From Nautilus pompilius (lineage: Eukaryota > Mollusca > Cephalopoda > Nautilida > Nautilidae): a DNA stretch of 64,000 nt. Position numbers and translations under genes: made by a program. Location of the stretch: positions 744,001 through 808,000 of the forward strand of contig JACATO010002145.1 of NCBI GenBank assembly GCA_018389105.1. Reading direction: 5' to 3'. Position 1 is the first letter of the stretch, and each line of letters begins with the position of its first letter. The notes under the pieces were generated by a model that saw nothing but the letters and a program-made list of their open reading frames with translations, ran no database searches and was not told the origin of the DNA. Shown piece after piece: positions 51,316 through 63,600 of the stretch.

Positions 51316-52386
51316 CGTAAACAGTATCTATATAAATTATGCAAATATTTCAAGATTCTGTTAGGAGGCAATTTTAGTAACTGATTAAGTACCACTCATT
51401 TTACTACTATTTTGGTTTTCTGTTGACAATGTCAATTTTGTGCAATAAAATCTGCCATAAATAGTGATTTTATTCAACAGATGAAGATGATGACTGACAA
51501 TACATTACAATATGTCCACTGTCGTGTCACCTAACGCATGATAATGGCAAATAAACAGAAGCTGGATAACATAGTGTTGCTCAATAGTAAGATAAAATCT
51601 ACTCTAGCTTTTATAATCAAACTTTACAGCAATGAAATCTATATAAGTTCAGAAAGAAAAAAGTTTGCATTTATGTAAAATTCTGAAAATATAATTTTAA
51701 AAAATAATAATACAAGGATTTTAAAACTCATAGTTCAGGTTTTCACTAGCAAAATCTTTAATTGTTAGTTTTTCCAGAGAAAGGCAAAGTTAATTTCACC
51801 CGAAAGAAATTTGAAAATGATACAAATCTAGAATCTAGCAGAAATTAACAGTGTTTGGATATTTTTCCCTTGTAAAATATTTGAACATAATAATTTTCCT
51901 TTTTAAATAGATGACTCAAATATATTTGGTCTCAACCTTAAAAAAAAAATTTCTAAAAAAGTTCATTTCTCCCACATAACAGTTTGTTTTAGATGTAAAT
52001 TATCACATTCTGCCCTTTATTTGGTATCAGAGATTATGCTTCCTGGCTACCTTCAGTTATTTAAAAATCTGCTTTGATACAGTTGTTTTATTTTTTTAAA
52101 GTAAACAGAAACTTTGTTATTTACAAAAGAGAAGTCATATTGCATTTCCTCTTCTTTCCAAATGTTTATTCTTATGATATATATGTGCAGCAAATACTGC
52201 AGGTAGCAACAAGGTTTACGATAACCGTAACAAGTTAAAAGCTTAACCATCCTACTGGAAAAAATGTTGAGAGACATTAACAGAAAAAGATACAACTGCG
52301 GAAACCCTCATGATTTCATGTACATAAATGAAGCGCTAAGAAATGGATATATACTGAATTTAAAAAATTCACAATCTTTTTAAACA

Positions 52387-52410
52387 GACACACACACACA
52401 CACACACACT
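52387..52410. repeat. (AC)n microsatellite
   Basis: About twelve AC units. A short (TC)n stretch follows near 52473. Confidence 0.92.
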
Positions 52411-52869
52411 AGATCACTTCTTTTGGTTTGTTTTTTTATACATTAGCCAAGTTTACAGCACTTGCTACCATCTATCTCTCTCTCTCTTGGACATTTTATC
52501 ACTTTCAAGATATCATAGACACAAACTTATTCAACTAAAATAGTACCATCAAATAAATGATCTACAGAAGTACCAACACAAATTTTGGATTTGTTCTTTT
52601 CATTTTTCGATTTTTTTTAAAATACGGCATGAAATTTTTTCTTTTTTGTTTTAATCTATATAAATTTATCATCTAGTCATGGGGGGTGGGTAATTTAAAA
52701 TTTGAGTTATTCTCGTAGAAAACCACCTGATTCACATAACTTGTCATGTCTTTTGAACATGAAGCTTTTTATTTTAAAAGCAAAAAAAAATAATCAGACC
52801 ACTCTCTGTTAACAAATTAAGGCTATATATGTTGTACTTTATTTATGCCACCTGTTGCATCCCAGCCTA

Positions 52870-53100
52870 GAAACAAAACACATGGGGCTGGAGCAATATG
52901 TGGATTTGTTGTTACAAAGAGGCTGCATTAACAGAAAGGTATTACATGTCACATCTACTATGGCTCAACCTGTGCTGAGTAAAAAAAGATTTGAAAGGTA
53001 CTGCAATCCAAAATGAATCTCAGATGCCATATAGGTTAAAACAGAAAATCATTGATGATGTGTTAACGAAAAATAGAGGGTTAATTAGGACATTTTTCAT
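52870..53100. repeat. dispersed repeat, copy 2 (related to 15895)
   Basis: Shares GCAATAT(G)TGGATTTGTTGTTA with copy 1 and, in order, AGAAAGGTATTACATGTC, AAAGATTTGAAAGGTA, CAGATGCCATATAGG and GAGGGTTAAT. Similarity is perhaps two thirds by eye over about 150-200 bp. The ORF 52991-53248 has no domain I recognise. Confidence 0.4.
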
Positions 53101-53779
53101 TGCTTTATTATTAGCAAAACTAAATAAAAGTTCTTTTCCCAGTTCAGCTACTACTAAGGCGATGGCAAATGCCACAAGCCTCAAAATTGCAAGTGAATGT
53201 ATCAGTCAACAAAATTCTCTTGGCCTTATTATTAACAAGTCTACTTAAACTCAACTCTCATCTTCAGTGGGACAGATGAAGATAATGACATTACAATCTC
53301 CACTAGAGGTAAGCCAGCCTCACAAATATATTCTATATCAAAGACATGACAGCTATGCCAATTCATAAAGAAACTATGTATGCAAAAGTACAGTAAGGTT
53401 TCACAGATCTTTGAAGGATTTTAATGAAGACTGTAGAGTTGCTAAATTACTACATTTTTTGCATATTTGAATTATTGTAAAATAGATGATTACTCACTTA
53501 TGGTTTATAAAAATACAAGAAAGATTGAAAAAAATGTACATCAATCTTATTTCTGCATTTTAAGATATTAAAGCATCAAAATCAGAGTCACATGTAATTA
53601 CCTGTACAAGCTAATTTTACACTAATTGCTTAGGATGATGGAAATCTGAAGATACCTAGCCTGGAAAACATTTGATCTATTAACAGAACATAGTCATTGT
53701 GAACCACATGGGTTTGGTAGCCTTCATTGCTGCCCATTAGAAAATCTCATACAAAGCAAACATTACAAAAGTGACATTA

Positions 53780-54104
53780 GAAAAATCTATAAAACAAAAT
53801 ATCTGCCATTGTAACCATATCAGGTAGGTGGATATCATGTCTGTGGAGAAGGTAATTAGAGCAACCTTTAAAACCTTTCAAGTACACCAGAAAATGCTTA
53901 TGATAGACATTGATTTACAGTTAATTCTGTGCAATGACATACACATATTTTTGCAACTGATAATGCAGCACCATTTAACATAGGATTTTCAATCATAGTC
54001 AATGTCGCTAGCATATAGTGTAAACAAATGCAATAAATTTCTTCACTGCTTAAAAAATCTAAAATAAAGTGATCGAGTTTTCCAATTAATGTAGCAGGAC
54101 TCAC
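53780..54104 (-). pseudogene. possible hAT transposase fragment
   Basis: The minus-strand ORF 54104-53898 ends in ICVCHCTELTVNQCLS. After the stop the frame continues AFSGVLERF and, shifted, GCSNYLLHRH. This resembles the hAT block H-C-[FA]-A-H-T-L-N-L-x-V-N-x-x-L..VL-x-R-C-R-x-L-x-x-x-F-H-R-S. The evidence is one decayed motif pair and no ends, so it could be chance. Confidence 0.33.
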
Positions 54105-54840
54105 ATTGGATCTTGAAATTTTGTTGCCAAACCCTTGGTTGGTGTCTGGTATATTGTCTTTAACCTCATGTAAATCATATAATTGTATTTATTAAACCTT
54201 AAAAATAACACACAATCTGTCTTCCTTTGAAAAAATGTTATACAAGCTTCAGAAGACATGGAGATGTGACTTTAGTGGAGTCATGCATTAACAAAAAGCT
54301 ACAGTAACTTACAATATCTACTGAAAATTATGGTAGAGTATTGTATTGTTGCAAGCAGCAGAAACATAATTCATAATATAAAACATTGTTTTCCACAAAT
54401 GTTACCACTATAATTACTTATTTTTTCCTTACACTCTCTCTATAACAAAGTATAATAATAGTGGCAGATAGAAATAAGTATTACATTCTAATTGCAGTTC
54501 AAGCTATGCATACATAGAAAAAGTATCTAAAATAACAATATTATAATAATGAAAGCAATAGTTATCAAAAGTATGATCTTTATCAGATTTAGAATTTTAA
54601 AAATGTAACAAATTCAAAATCTTTTTATTCTGACTATTCTACTCTTAATAAAAAAAGTTGGCTTGCATTATTAAATCTTTATATTATATAAATAATTTTA
54701 TTTTTGAATTAAACTAAATTAATGAACTGACTGTTTACTGAACTTCATACAATACAGCACTTTGCTGCAACATTTGTTGGATGATATAAAGTTTGTTTTG
54801 TTAATTAATCATTATAAATTCAAACCTGAAAGTATTTCTA

Positions 54841-56110
54841 TTAGGTTGTTACAAAAGTTTTGTCGGTTTTTATATTATGTTAATTTGGGGTTCATTTTTT
54901 GCATGCTTGTGAAGATGTATGTAGATAAGTTATATGTCCTTTTGTAGAATGCGCTTCAGCATACATTAAGCAAAACCTACCTTTTTAAAAATCATAAAAT
55001 GGATATTTGTTTCAGGGTTGAGTGAAGCATGGATAGAGAAGATTTCCGTGCCATTTTTCTTCACAAGTTCAAACTAAGCCACAAAGCAAACGAGGCAACT
55101 CATAACGTTAAGCAAGCATGCATAGGGCGGGAACACAGTGATTGAGAGCACAGTACAACAATGGTTTGCAAAGTTTCAATCAGGAGATGTGAGCCTTGAA
55201 GATAAGGAATGTAGCGGACGTCCTTCCAGCTGTGATCATCATCATCTGAAAGCTTCAGCTGAAGCCAATCCAAGAAAAACCGCTTGAAATTGCTAGAGAG
55301 CTTGATGTAAGCATTGAAACTGTTTCCCGGAATCTTGGTGCAATCAGCAAGTTGAAAAAGCTTGACAAGTGGGTGCCCCATGAGTTGAATGAACAACAAA
55401 ATCATCGATTGGAGATCTGCTCTTCGTTTATCTTAAGAAACAAAACAACCCATTTCTTGACTGAATCATTATATGATGAAAAATGGATCCTTTACAACAA
55501 TTGCAAATGATCAACACAGTGGCTCAACAGAGACAAGACACCTAACCACATTCTAAAACCCAGACTCCACCCAAAGGTCAAGGTCAAGGTCACTGCCATG
55601 GACTGCAACTGGTGTCATCCACTATAACTTCTTGCAACCTGGTGAAACCATCTCAGCTAGAAGGTACTGTCATAAATTAAACGTTCATCAGAAACTCTCC
55701 CAAGGACAGCCAGCATTGATGAATTGAAGAGGCCCAGCCCTGCTCCATGACAATGCTCATCCTCATGTTGCAAAAGTGACTCTTCAGTAACTGAACATGT
55801 TGGGGTGCGAAGTTCTCCCTCACCCAGCCTATTCACCAGACTTTTCTCCCACAGACTACCACCTTTTAAAACACCTTGACAGCTTCCTCCATATGAAATC
55901 CTTCTCCAACCAAACAGCAATTGAAACTGTCTTCCAACAGTTTATCGACTACAGAAATCCAGATTTTTTCGAAATGGTATAAATGTGCTTGTGATTCGTT
56001 GGCAGAAGTGTATTGATAGTAATAGAGCTGACTCTGATTAATAAACTTCCTGTTCGGCAACGATATAAAGTCCCATTGTTGTGAACTGACAAAACTTTGT
56101 AACAACCTAA
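54841..56110 (+). mobile_element. mariner element, complete ends
   Basis: 1,270 bp, the normal mariner length. Left TIR TTAGGTTGTTACAAAAGTTT; reverse complement of the right TIR TTAGGTTGTTACAAAGTTTT. They differ by a single A and the match continues to about 25 bp. Both ends are flanked by the target TA (54839-54840 and 56111-56112). The plus strand carries a transposase pseudogene. The protein resembles the Hsmar1/cecropia-type mariners most. Confidence 0.9.
55029..56035 (+). pseudogene. mariner transposase pseudogene (DD34D type)
   Basis: ATG at 55029 (MDREDFRAIFLHKFKLSHKA), then HTH text AKFQSGDVSLEDKECSGRPS near 55165-55225. LDKWVPHELNEQQ is near 55358-55400, which is the mariner WVPHEL linker. 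YDEKWILYNN, keeping the first catalytic aspartate, is near 55475. ALLHDNAHPHVAKVTLQ with the second aspartate is near 55738. YSPDFSPTDYHLLKHLDSF with the third is near 55830-55890. The end reads LVIRWQKCIDSN. All catalytic aspartates are present, but at least five frameshifts or stops break the frame. Confidence 0.85.
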
Positions 56111-58933
56111 TAGTTTGCTTTCATTTTGAAATGTTCAAGAATTAGTCAATTTTTCAACCAACCAAAAAAAATCAAATCACTTTATATTTAATAAGAATTT
56201 TAACATTTCTTTAATAAATGATAAGAACAATAAAATAAAATAAATCCATATGCCAAATGTGGTCATCATCCTGACTTTCTACAAGGGAAGTGTTATCAGA
56301 CATTTCATATGATTCAAACTGGAAAGATTAGATTTATGTCTGTTCCCAGCATTTACTGGCTTCCTCATCAACATTACCACTTTATCAGAATAATTCAAAT
56401 CTCTAAAAGTACTGCTTCTGAATAAAGCCTCTGCTGATACAACACAAAGCTGAAGTCGTCTTTTTAGCCATGTACTGTATATCCAGAAAACAATTCTTCT
56501 GAACCAAAGACATTCATGCTTTCAGATTTACCTGCGTCATATGGTGCAGTTATTCATTCCATTATTTGTAAATCTGCACTTGTCGATCTTTCACAAACAT
56601 TTTTAGACTCTGCAGAAGTTAATCTGTTTTTGATGTAAAACAAATGCTATCACAATTCTCTGCTGTCCGGCCAAATCTAACATGTGGCAGAGCAGTGGCA
56701 AGAGTCTGAACAAGCTACGCTGAGATCTCAGGAAAATGTTTGCTTTGTTTTAGAGCCCTTCAAAGTTCTAACGACTTTATTTCTGCTGTCTTCACTTTAA
56801 ATTATTCTCCTGCAGCACGCAAGCACCTGAACAGGTAGATACTGAGAAAAATCAAATACAGGAATAAAACTAAACATGTCTAACCAGTTGTGTCCAGAAG
56901 ACACATCTGCACACAAGAGGTTTTGTAATTTAACAAACAAAAAAAAAAAAACAACACTAAAAGAAAAAAAAAAGTTGAACAGTAAATAAAACAGCTTATC
57001 AAAACATTTTTTAAATTATGAATAAGTCAAGTAGAGCATGCTATTTTTTAATTATAAAATCAGAAGAACAAAGCAAATTTTAAAATGCCTCCCACTCCTG
57101 TTAACACCTTACCTAAGCAGAAAAAATATTAGGATTTTGTGTTAAAGATGAGTGAAATCATGAAGCTTCTGTTTAACTAAAAGAGTTGTAGCTTTTTTAC
57201 TGCTAAGCATGTTGGTACTAATCTATTAAGTTTATATTATTTCTACCAAACTGTCTACTTTATTGTCATTAAAAATACAACTAGCACTAATTTAGTATGA
57301 TTTCATTTGTTCTGGCTGTCCAATGTTTTTTTTTTAATTTCTAAGTGAAAACACCATCATGAACTTAAAATCACCAGAAAGTAAACCTGAATACTGAGAT
57401 TATTTGAACAGTTAAGGGCCAAAGAGCAGCCACAATAGTGTGTAGCCAAGCCAGCAAGCCATAACTAAAATAATAGCTTCACATTCTATTTATTGATATA
57501 AATTTGAAGTTATCAAGCATAAACTAAAAACAGATTTTGTAATACTTGTAAACTGTAAAACTTAACCACCCACAAATCCCAAAATGTCACTTTTTAATTT
57601 AACTTATGAAAGGTTTTCATACAGATAAGCAGCAAAGAGTTAGCATTGCTACAATGGACTATTTTTTTTTTGCATTCAAGCAACTATGCATTCATTTCTC
57701 CAAGATTTAATCTACTATTTGTTCAGCAACAAAAAAATAAACAAAATGAAAGATGCATCTAAGGTCTGGAAATTCTCTATCTCAAATAACAGTTTCTAAG
57801 AAATCTACATTACTGCTCACTAATTTTGCTTTTTCTATCAGTCTGCTTTCGCTATAAAGAATTAAAGTTGCTGATAACTTCAGCACATATTTAAAAAAAG
57901 AAAATATTCTGAAAAATCTAATTACACAAATCAATGAATCCAACCAGTGAATCTAACATTGACACGGAATTTAAAATGTACAAAATCTTGAACTCCTCTT
58001 CAAGTAATCCCGTCCAAGTACTCATTTTCTTCATAGACTTTACCAACTTTTCAATAGGAAATTTGTGTGATGCACATTTGTCTATTTAGTCACTTATTTT
58101 GGTAGTCCACAATTTGTATGATCAAATTGTCACACAGGTATTAATTGTGCGTTATGCAGCATGGCAGCAGCTTATCATTGATGAAGATGTCACTACAGCT
58201 TGATGGAAGTAGCAGTCTGTATATTGTTAATCATTGCACTAGGACCATGTCACCGTTAACTAAATGATTTTCCGAGAAAACTTTATTTTTATGTACTTCA
58301 ATTTATTTACAAGTATATCTATAAATTAATAAAGAAAGAAAATGTTTAGAAAGTAAATAAAAAGTTAAACAAAGTAGTGCTTCCAGTTGCTGAGAAATAA
58401 ACATCAATGATCAATCATGGAACAAATTACATGACTACATACACTGACCCATCAGCTAAGTGACCATGAGTGTGGACCGTTGTCCTGCATTACCTATCAT
58501 CCTACCACTTGCAAATGGCAAGGACTTTCCTAACTAGTTTATAGCACAACCAAAATACAATAAAAGAATATTTTAACTTTGGTAGTAACACCACATCTAT
58601 CATAATATTAGTTCAAAATGGTATATGACTTTCCAACATACATATACTACCTGCAGAAAAATGTACAAACTAAAGAGGAAACAGTTCCAGTATAAAAGTT
58701 ATATTAGTTATATATTGCTTGATTCTCCCACCAATGATTTTATTTGTATTTCCAGAGGTCAAACAATCTTTAAAAAGTTTAATTATTATGAAACAGAACT
58801 AAAATAATTGGGTTTTGTTGATGTTGTTGTTTTTTTAAATAAAAACTGCCATACAACCAAATCCAGTATCCAGATGTCTTGTTTACTATTATAAATTTTC
58901 AGGTATTCTTTTAGTTAAGCTATGGACTACATG
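56111..58933. other. presumed intron, one unassigned denser patch
   Basis: The stretch 56250-56850 has mixed composition and looks like decayed repeat or coding sequence. No frame on either strand matched a family that I know. The rest is AT-rich and featureless. Confidence 0.35.
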
Positions 58934-59375
58934 CAGGGGCGTAGCTAATAGGGGGCGGCACGTTTTGGGGGGGGGCGGCATTTTTTGGTCCGAGTGCGCG
59001 TTTGTCAAATTTAGTTCAGGACAGTATGTTACATATATAATGTATTTTTTTGTTCTATTTTTCCAGATATTATTTTTTTCCTGAATTTTTCGTTCAATTT
59101 TTAATGGTAGTTTTTTGAAAGGAAGAAAGTTTTTCTAAAATTTGCTGTAAAAGAAATTTGCTCACCTGAAGTGAGTCACTTCTAATTAATTTTGAATTGA
59201 ATATCAATATTTTCTCATTATATATTTGATAATTTTTATTTTCTAATAGTACTTTTTTTTTCAATAAATAAATAAATAAAAAATGAATTTTTGGAGGTTT
59301 TGAAATTCTACGTTATTTAGAGGGCGGCAAATTCTACGACCGCCCCGGGCGGCACAAACGCTAGCTACGCCCCTG
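58934..59375. mobile_element. hAT-type MITE with perfect target duplication
   Basis: 442 bp with termini CAGGGGCGTAGCTAATAGGG and, in reverse complement, CAGGGGCGTAGCTAGCGTTT. An exact 8-bp duplication, ACTACATG, lies at 58926-58933 and 59376-59383. GGGCGGCA motifs recur near both ends. The interior is AT-rich and non-coding. The CAGGGGCGTAGC terminus and 8-bp duplication place it in hAT. The intact duplication and well-kept ends suggest it is younger than most elements here. Confidence 0.9.
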
Positions 59376-59859
59376 ACTACATGTACACTCGTTGTTCATC
59401 TAATGTCTGTTTCAAATAATGGTAAAGTTGGGAAAATTAAACTGGTTTCTCATCAGCTTATGAAAATTGAAATATCAATTACACAGAGTACTTTGCAACA
59501 GCTTTTTACACACTCACAATCTCTCACTTTCCACCACCATAACAACATTTACACATTTTGTGGCAATCAGTTGAAGAGTTAGTGATATAATAAGTTTAAT
59601 CAGCATAATGCTGACAATATATCATTTGCAAATTGAATCAAGTCTATACCTGAAAGTGTGAGACTATAACATTTAAAGTATCTTTTTGAGGGGTTATTTT
59701 AACTAGAATTTAAATAAAATGGCAAATACAGTCCCATGAAAGCCTGAATAGATTAAAGGTATACAGGAATTGAAACAAGTAAATAGACACTCAAGTTTAA
59801 AAGAACACCTGTTTCACCCGCAACCTTATGTGGCACTGGCAAAACAAGAGAAGTTAATA

Positions 59860-60620
59860 CTTTATGGCATATCCCTTTGCTTTACCAAACATGTTGATAC
59901 AGTGTGATGATGATGTTAGCAATCTTTATCTGTGGAATTCCAGGTCATTCCTGTCACAAATGTGTATTAGAAGTTTCAGGAAGTGCATTTATGGGTATAC
60001 TTTCACAGGGTTTGGTCAAAGACAGCCCATATGCTTAACCTACCTCATGCCTGGAGATTAAGTGAGGCATGAGAAAGTTGTAATACTCTGATTCTCTTTC
60101 CATCTTTGCACTGCATGAGAATACAGAGCTTGAACACTGATAATAATAGTGCCCACTTTGCACAGGTAATACTGGGCAGAAATTACAATTCCTTTAGACC
60201 ACCAACTGGCTCAAATTGTACCCCATACTATGACAGATAGACTGCCATATTTTATTGTGGCTTGTAGATGGTTCAATGGAAATCTATATGTAACCAGTCT
60301 AGATTGATAGATTTTTCCTAAAGGTAGGTGTGTGCATTCCCAATTGCAGTCAATAACTAGCAATGCTTGAGATGAGGCATGGTTTGCATCTCACCACACT
60401 TCTGTTGTACCCATTCTGTGAAGATAACATCTGACAGTTCTTACAGATGACTGCATGTTCTACGATGTTTGCAGCCAATTGTTAGGGTTTGATTTTAAAG
60501 CACAAAGTACGCATTCAGTTTGCCTTTCTTGAAACGGACAATCACCTTGTTTGCAGTCAATAACAAAATAACCATTGCTTTGGAGATTTCCCACTGGTTT
60601 CCACCAATATCCCATTGCCA
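59860..60620 (-). pseudogene. Tc1-like transposase pseudogene
   Basis: Minus-strand frames: HTH-region text SSVRTVRCYLH and SVVRCKPCLISSIASY near 60455-60345 (Tc1 TVRRRLHEAGYRSRVARRKPLIS), then TIKYGSLSVIVWGTI near 60260-60215 (VKYGGGSVMVWGCI). A C-terminal helix with FHRQRLLTSSSHCINMF..KGYAIKY lies near 59945-59862. The catalytic DNDPKH and SPDLNPIE blocks are not recognisable. The plus-strand ORFs 59864-60061 and 60520-60708 are shadows. Confidence 0.62.
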
Positions 60621-63600
60621 AACTATGTGCTTTCAAAGTCCATCAGTTCCCTTGAAACTATTCATATCACAGCTACATGCAAAACCTGTCCTGTACCTGT
60701 CCTTATAGTTTGCAAACTTAAGCTTACTACATGACCTAAATGAAGTACCTGCATCTCAGATAGTATCTATTTACTTTGGCCAAATGTCTGCATAGTGAGT
60801 TCTCTTACTTTTGGACAGACAAAAAGTTTTATAAAAGCGAATGAACATTTAAAGACATTCCTTTTTCACACTTTCTAGGGAGGAAATAAAATGTTATCGG
60901 CAATATCTTTTAACTCCACCTATGCCATCCTAACATTGAAATCAACACATTATTAGGAATTGTTGTTTATAAATGCTGTTTAAATTAGTTGTGTGTCATC
61001 AATAGAGTTCACCAATTTCAGATGTAATAACAGTAAAAGGTTTCATAATGTATTCATTTTTAAAGTATAAGAGAAGTAGATCTGCTGCAATGCCAGAACC
61101 TAAAAATAAAAGATCAGTAGAACTAAACATTCACTCAGCAGGTCTATGATTAAGTGATTCTCTTTTACTAAAGAAGCAACATAGATTAAAGTCTAAATTA
61201 ACGTTGATTTTAACTGTCCACACACACTGACATTTTCACAGCAAGTTCTTTCTATGATTCTAAACGAAAAACATTTTAATGGATTACTGGATATACACAT
61301 GATAATTTTGGATTCAGCAGGCCCTAGCAAAAAGTTTTAAAATATTTAAATATAAGGTACTGTTTGAAAATAGGAGTGAAGGCATACAATTGTATAATTT
61401 AAATAAATATTTTTCTGAAAAATCTTCTTTTTCAAGTTTTCTCTTTTTTACTTTTTTTGTTCCCTTATTATGCAAAGGATTCAAATTTCTTGAATGTTGC
61501 TCACTCTTTAATAACAAAATAGATGTTTACATTTTCAAAGGGAGATAGATGTTTACAGCAAAAATAATTAAGTAGTGAGATGAACATCATTCTGGTAAGA
61601 TACAAAATTAGGCATTTTTGAGTCAGCTTAAAGTAGGAAGAATTGGAATATGCAACAAGCTTCTCTACACTGCTAATTAAGGAGAAGAGCTGACACCTGC
61701 CCAACTAAACTGTGAACATAATCCCTGACTATAGCGGGAGTGGCCAGAATCTGAGAGTTCCACCAAACTAGATATTGGCTTCCATAGCCTAACATCGTGG
61801 AACTACTTTATTTGAATTTTATACACAGACACTTTATTGAAAGTTTGTTTTAAAGAAATGTTCACATTTCTTTGCTAAGTCATGAATCTCCTGTCACTAG
61901 TTACTTTTCAATGACAACATTTCTATGCCAAGTCAATGCACATTAATTAGTCTTTGACTGCAGATGGTTTTGTTCTGTTTTTAGTAATTCTTTCACTACT
62001 ATGCTTGTTGCCATCTTGTCACCTAATATAACTGTTATGCTAAATACATTAAAAAATCAAATCAAATATATTTCCAAGCATTTATTCTATCCACAGATAG
62101 ACTTGTTTGTTTTTCTACTACTTTTCTTTTATTTGTACAGTTAAGGATAATAGCTAACCATTTTTGGCTTTTACTTTACCTAGAGTTCAAAATAGCGAAA
62201 TACAAGCAAAATTACTGATTCCGTTTTATGATCTCGTAACACAACAATCACCTCAGTATTATATCTATTAGATAGTGAATTTAAATCTTAGAAGTAAAAG
62301 CTTAATGGTGGCCACATAATGATTCTGTGCTGACATGGAAAGGGAAAGGTTAATTTTACCTACCAGTGCAATCTGATAAAACCAGTTTATTTTGATACAA
62401 CTTTTGGACTTTTGTGTGTACAAAATTGAATCCAAACAATAAAATCAGAAACCTAAACAAAACAATCACTTTACCTGGAAAAAAAAAAAAAAAAGGAACA
62501 AAATTAACCCTTTGAAGAGCATGCCCATATATTTATGAGAAAGTGAAGTGATTACTGACAGGGCATCCTACAACACCCGAAACCTTGGAAACACATTTAT
62601 GGAATTACTGTCAGGATCAATACCCACTTCCAGTAACTACACAAGCGTACTCTCCCCAAAGGATAGTTTAACTGAAGGTAAATTACACATGATTATCTGT
62701 TGGCTGACTACAAAAGACACTAAGACTAAGGAAAGAAAACCTAAAATGTTATTAACTTTATATAGAATTTTAGAAAAGTTTACAAAAAACCTGAAAATAA
62801 TATTTATATTTACACCCATAAATTGTCTCTAATAAGTTTTCAATTTATATATATGGTGACTTTGAACCAGCCTTTGAATAGGTTAAGTAGGGACTAAACC
62901 TCTTCCCAAAATATCTTTAGGTTGATTACATAAATATCTGAAACCAGATGATGCAAACAATTTAATAAAAAGAAAAGAAGTTTTTTCAGTTACGGTGACA
63001 AAAAAGAAGTCTAAGATGATTTTATGCTACCACAATCTTTTAAATTATTTTTACTACGCTATTCGATTTTGAAAATTATAATAAAACTAACCTTAGGCAG
63101 GTGTTGTGGTATAAGCAAACCTTCATTTCTGCAGGATTCCTATTTCAGACTTCTGAACAGTTAAATGGGACACATCACTACATAATGTAAGTAGTTTAAC
63201 TCTTTATTTGTCATAAAAGCAGAAAAAAAAGATGCTAATGCTTAGGCATGTAACTTGCTTATTTAAAGAAACAAAAATTACTAAACATGCTTGTATAATG
63301 CTATAAAAATTTTAAAAAAAGCATTCCTATAGGTATGAAGGCAATTTTTAACAGTGAAAATGTTTTTGTCATTATCCAAAAAAACAAAAGAAATGTATTT
63401 TTCTGTGTACTCTACACACATTCTGAGGGCATCTAAAAGTATTGCGAAAACTTGCAGATACTAGTTCTTATTTCCTATGAATTGATCAGCATAATCAAAT
63501 TATTAAAAGCCTAAAGCATGGGCTATCAAAAATGTGCAGACGCGCTAAAGCATTAATCATAAAGGCTGACAGAGGCTGAATGAGGAATTACTGACAAGAC

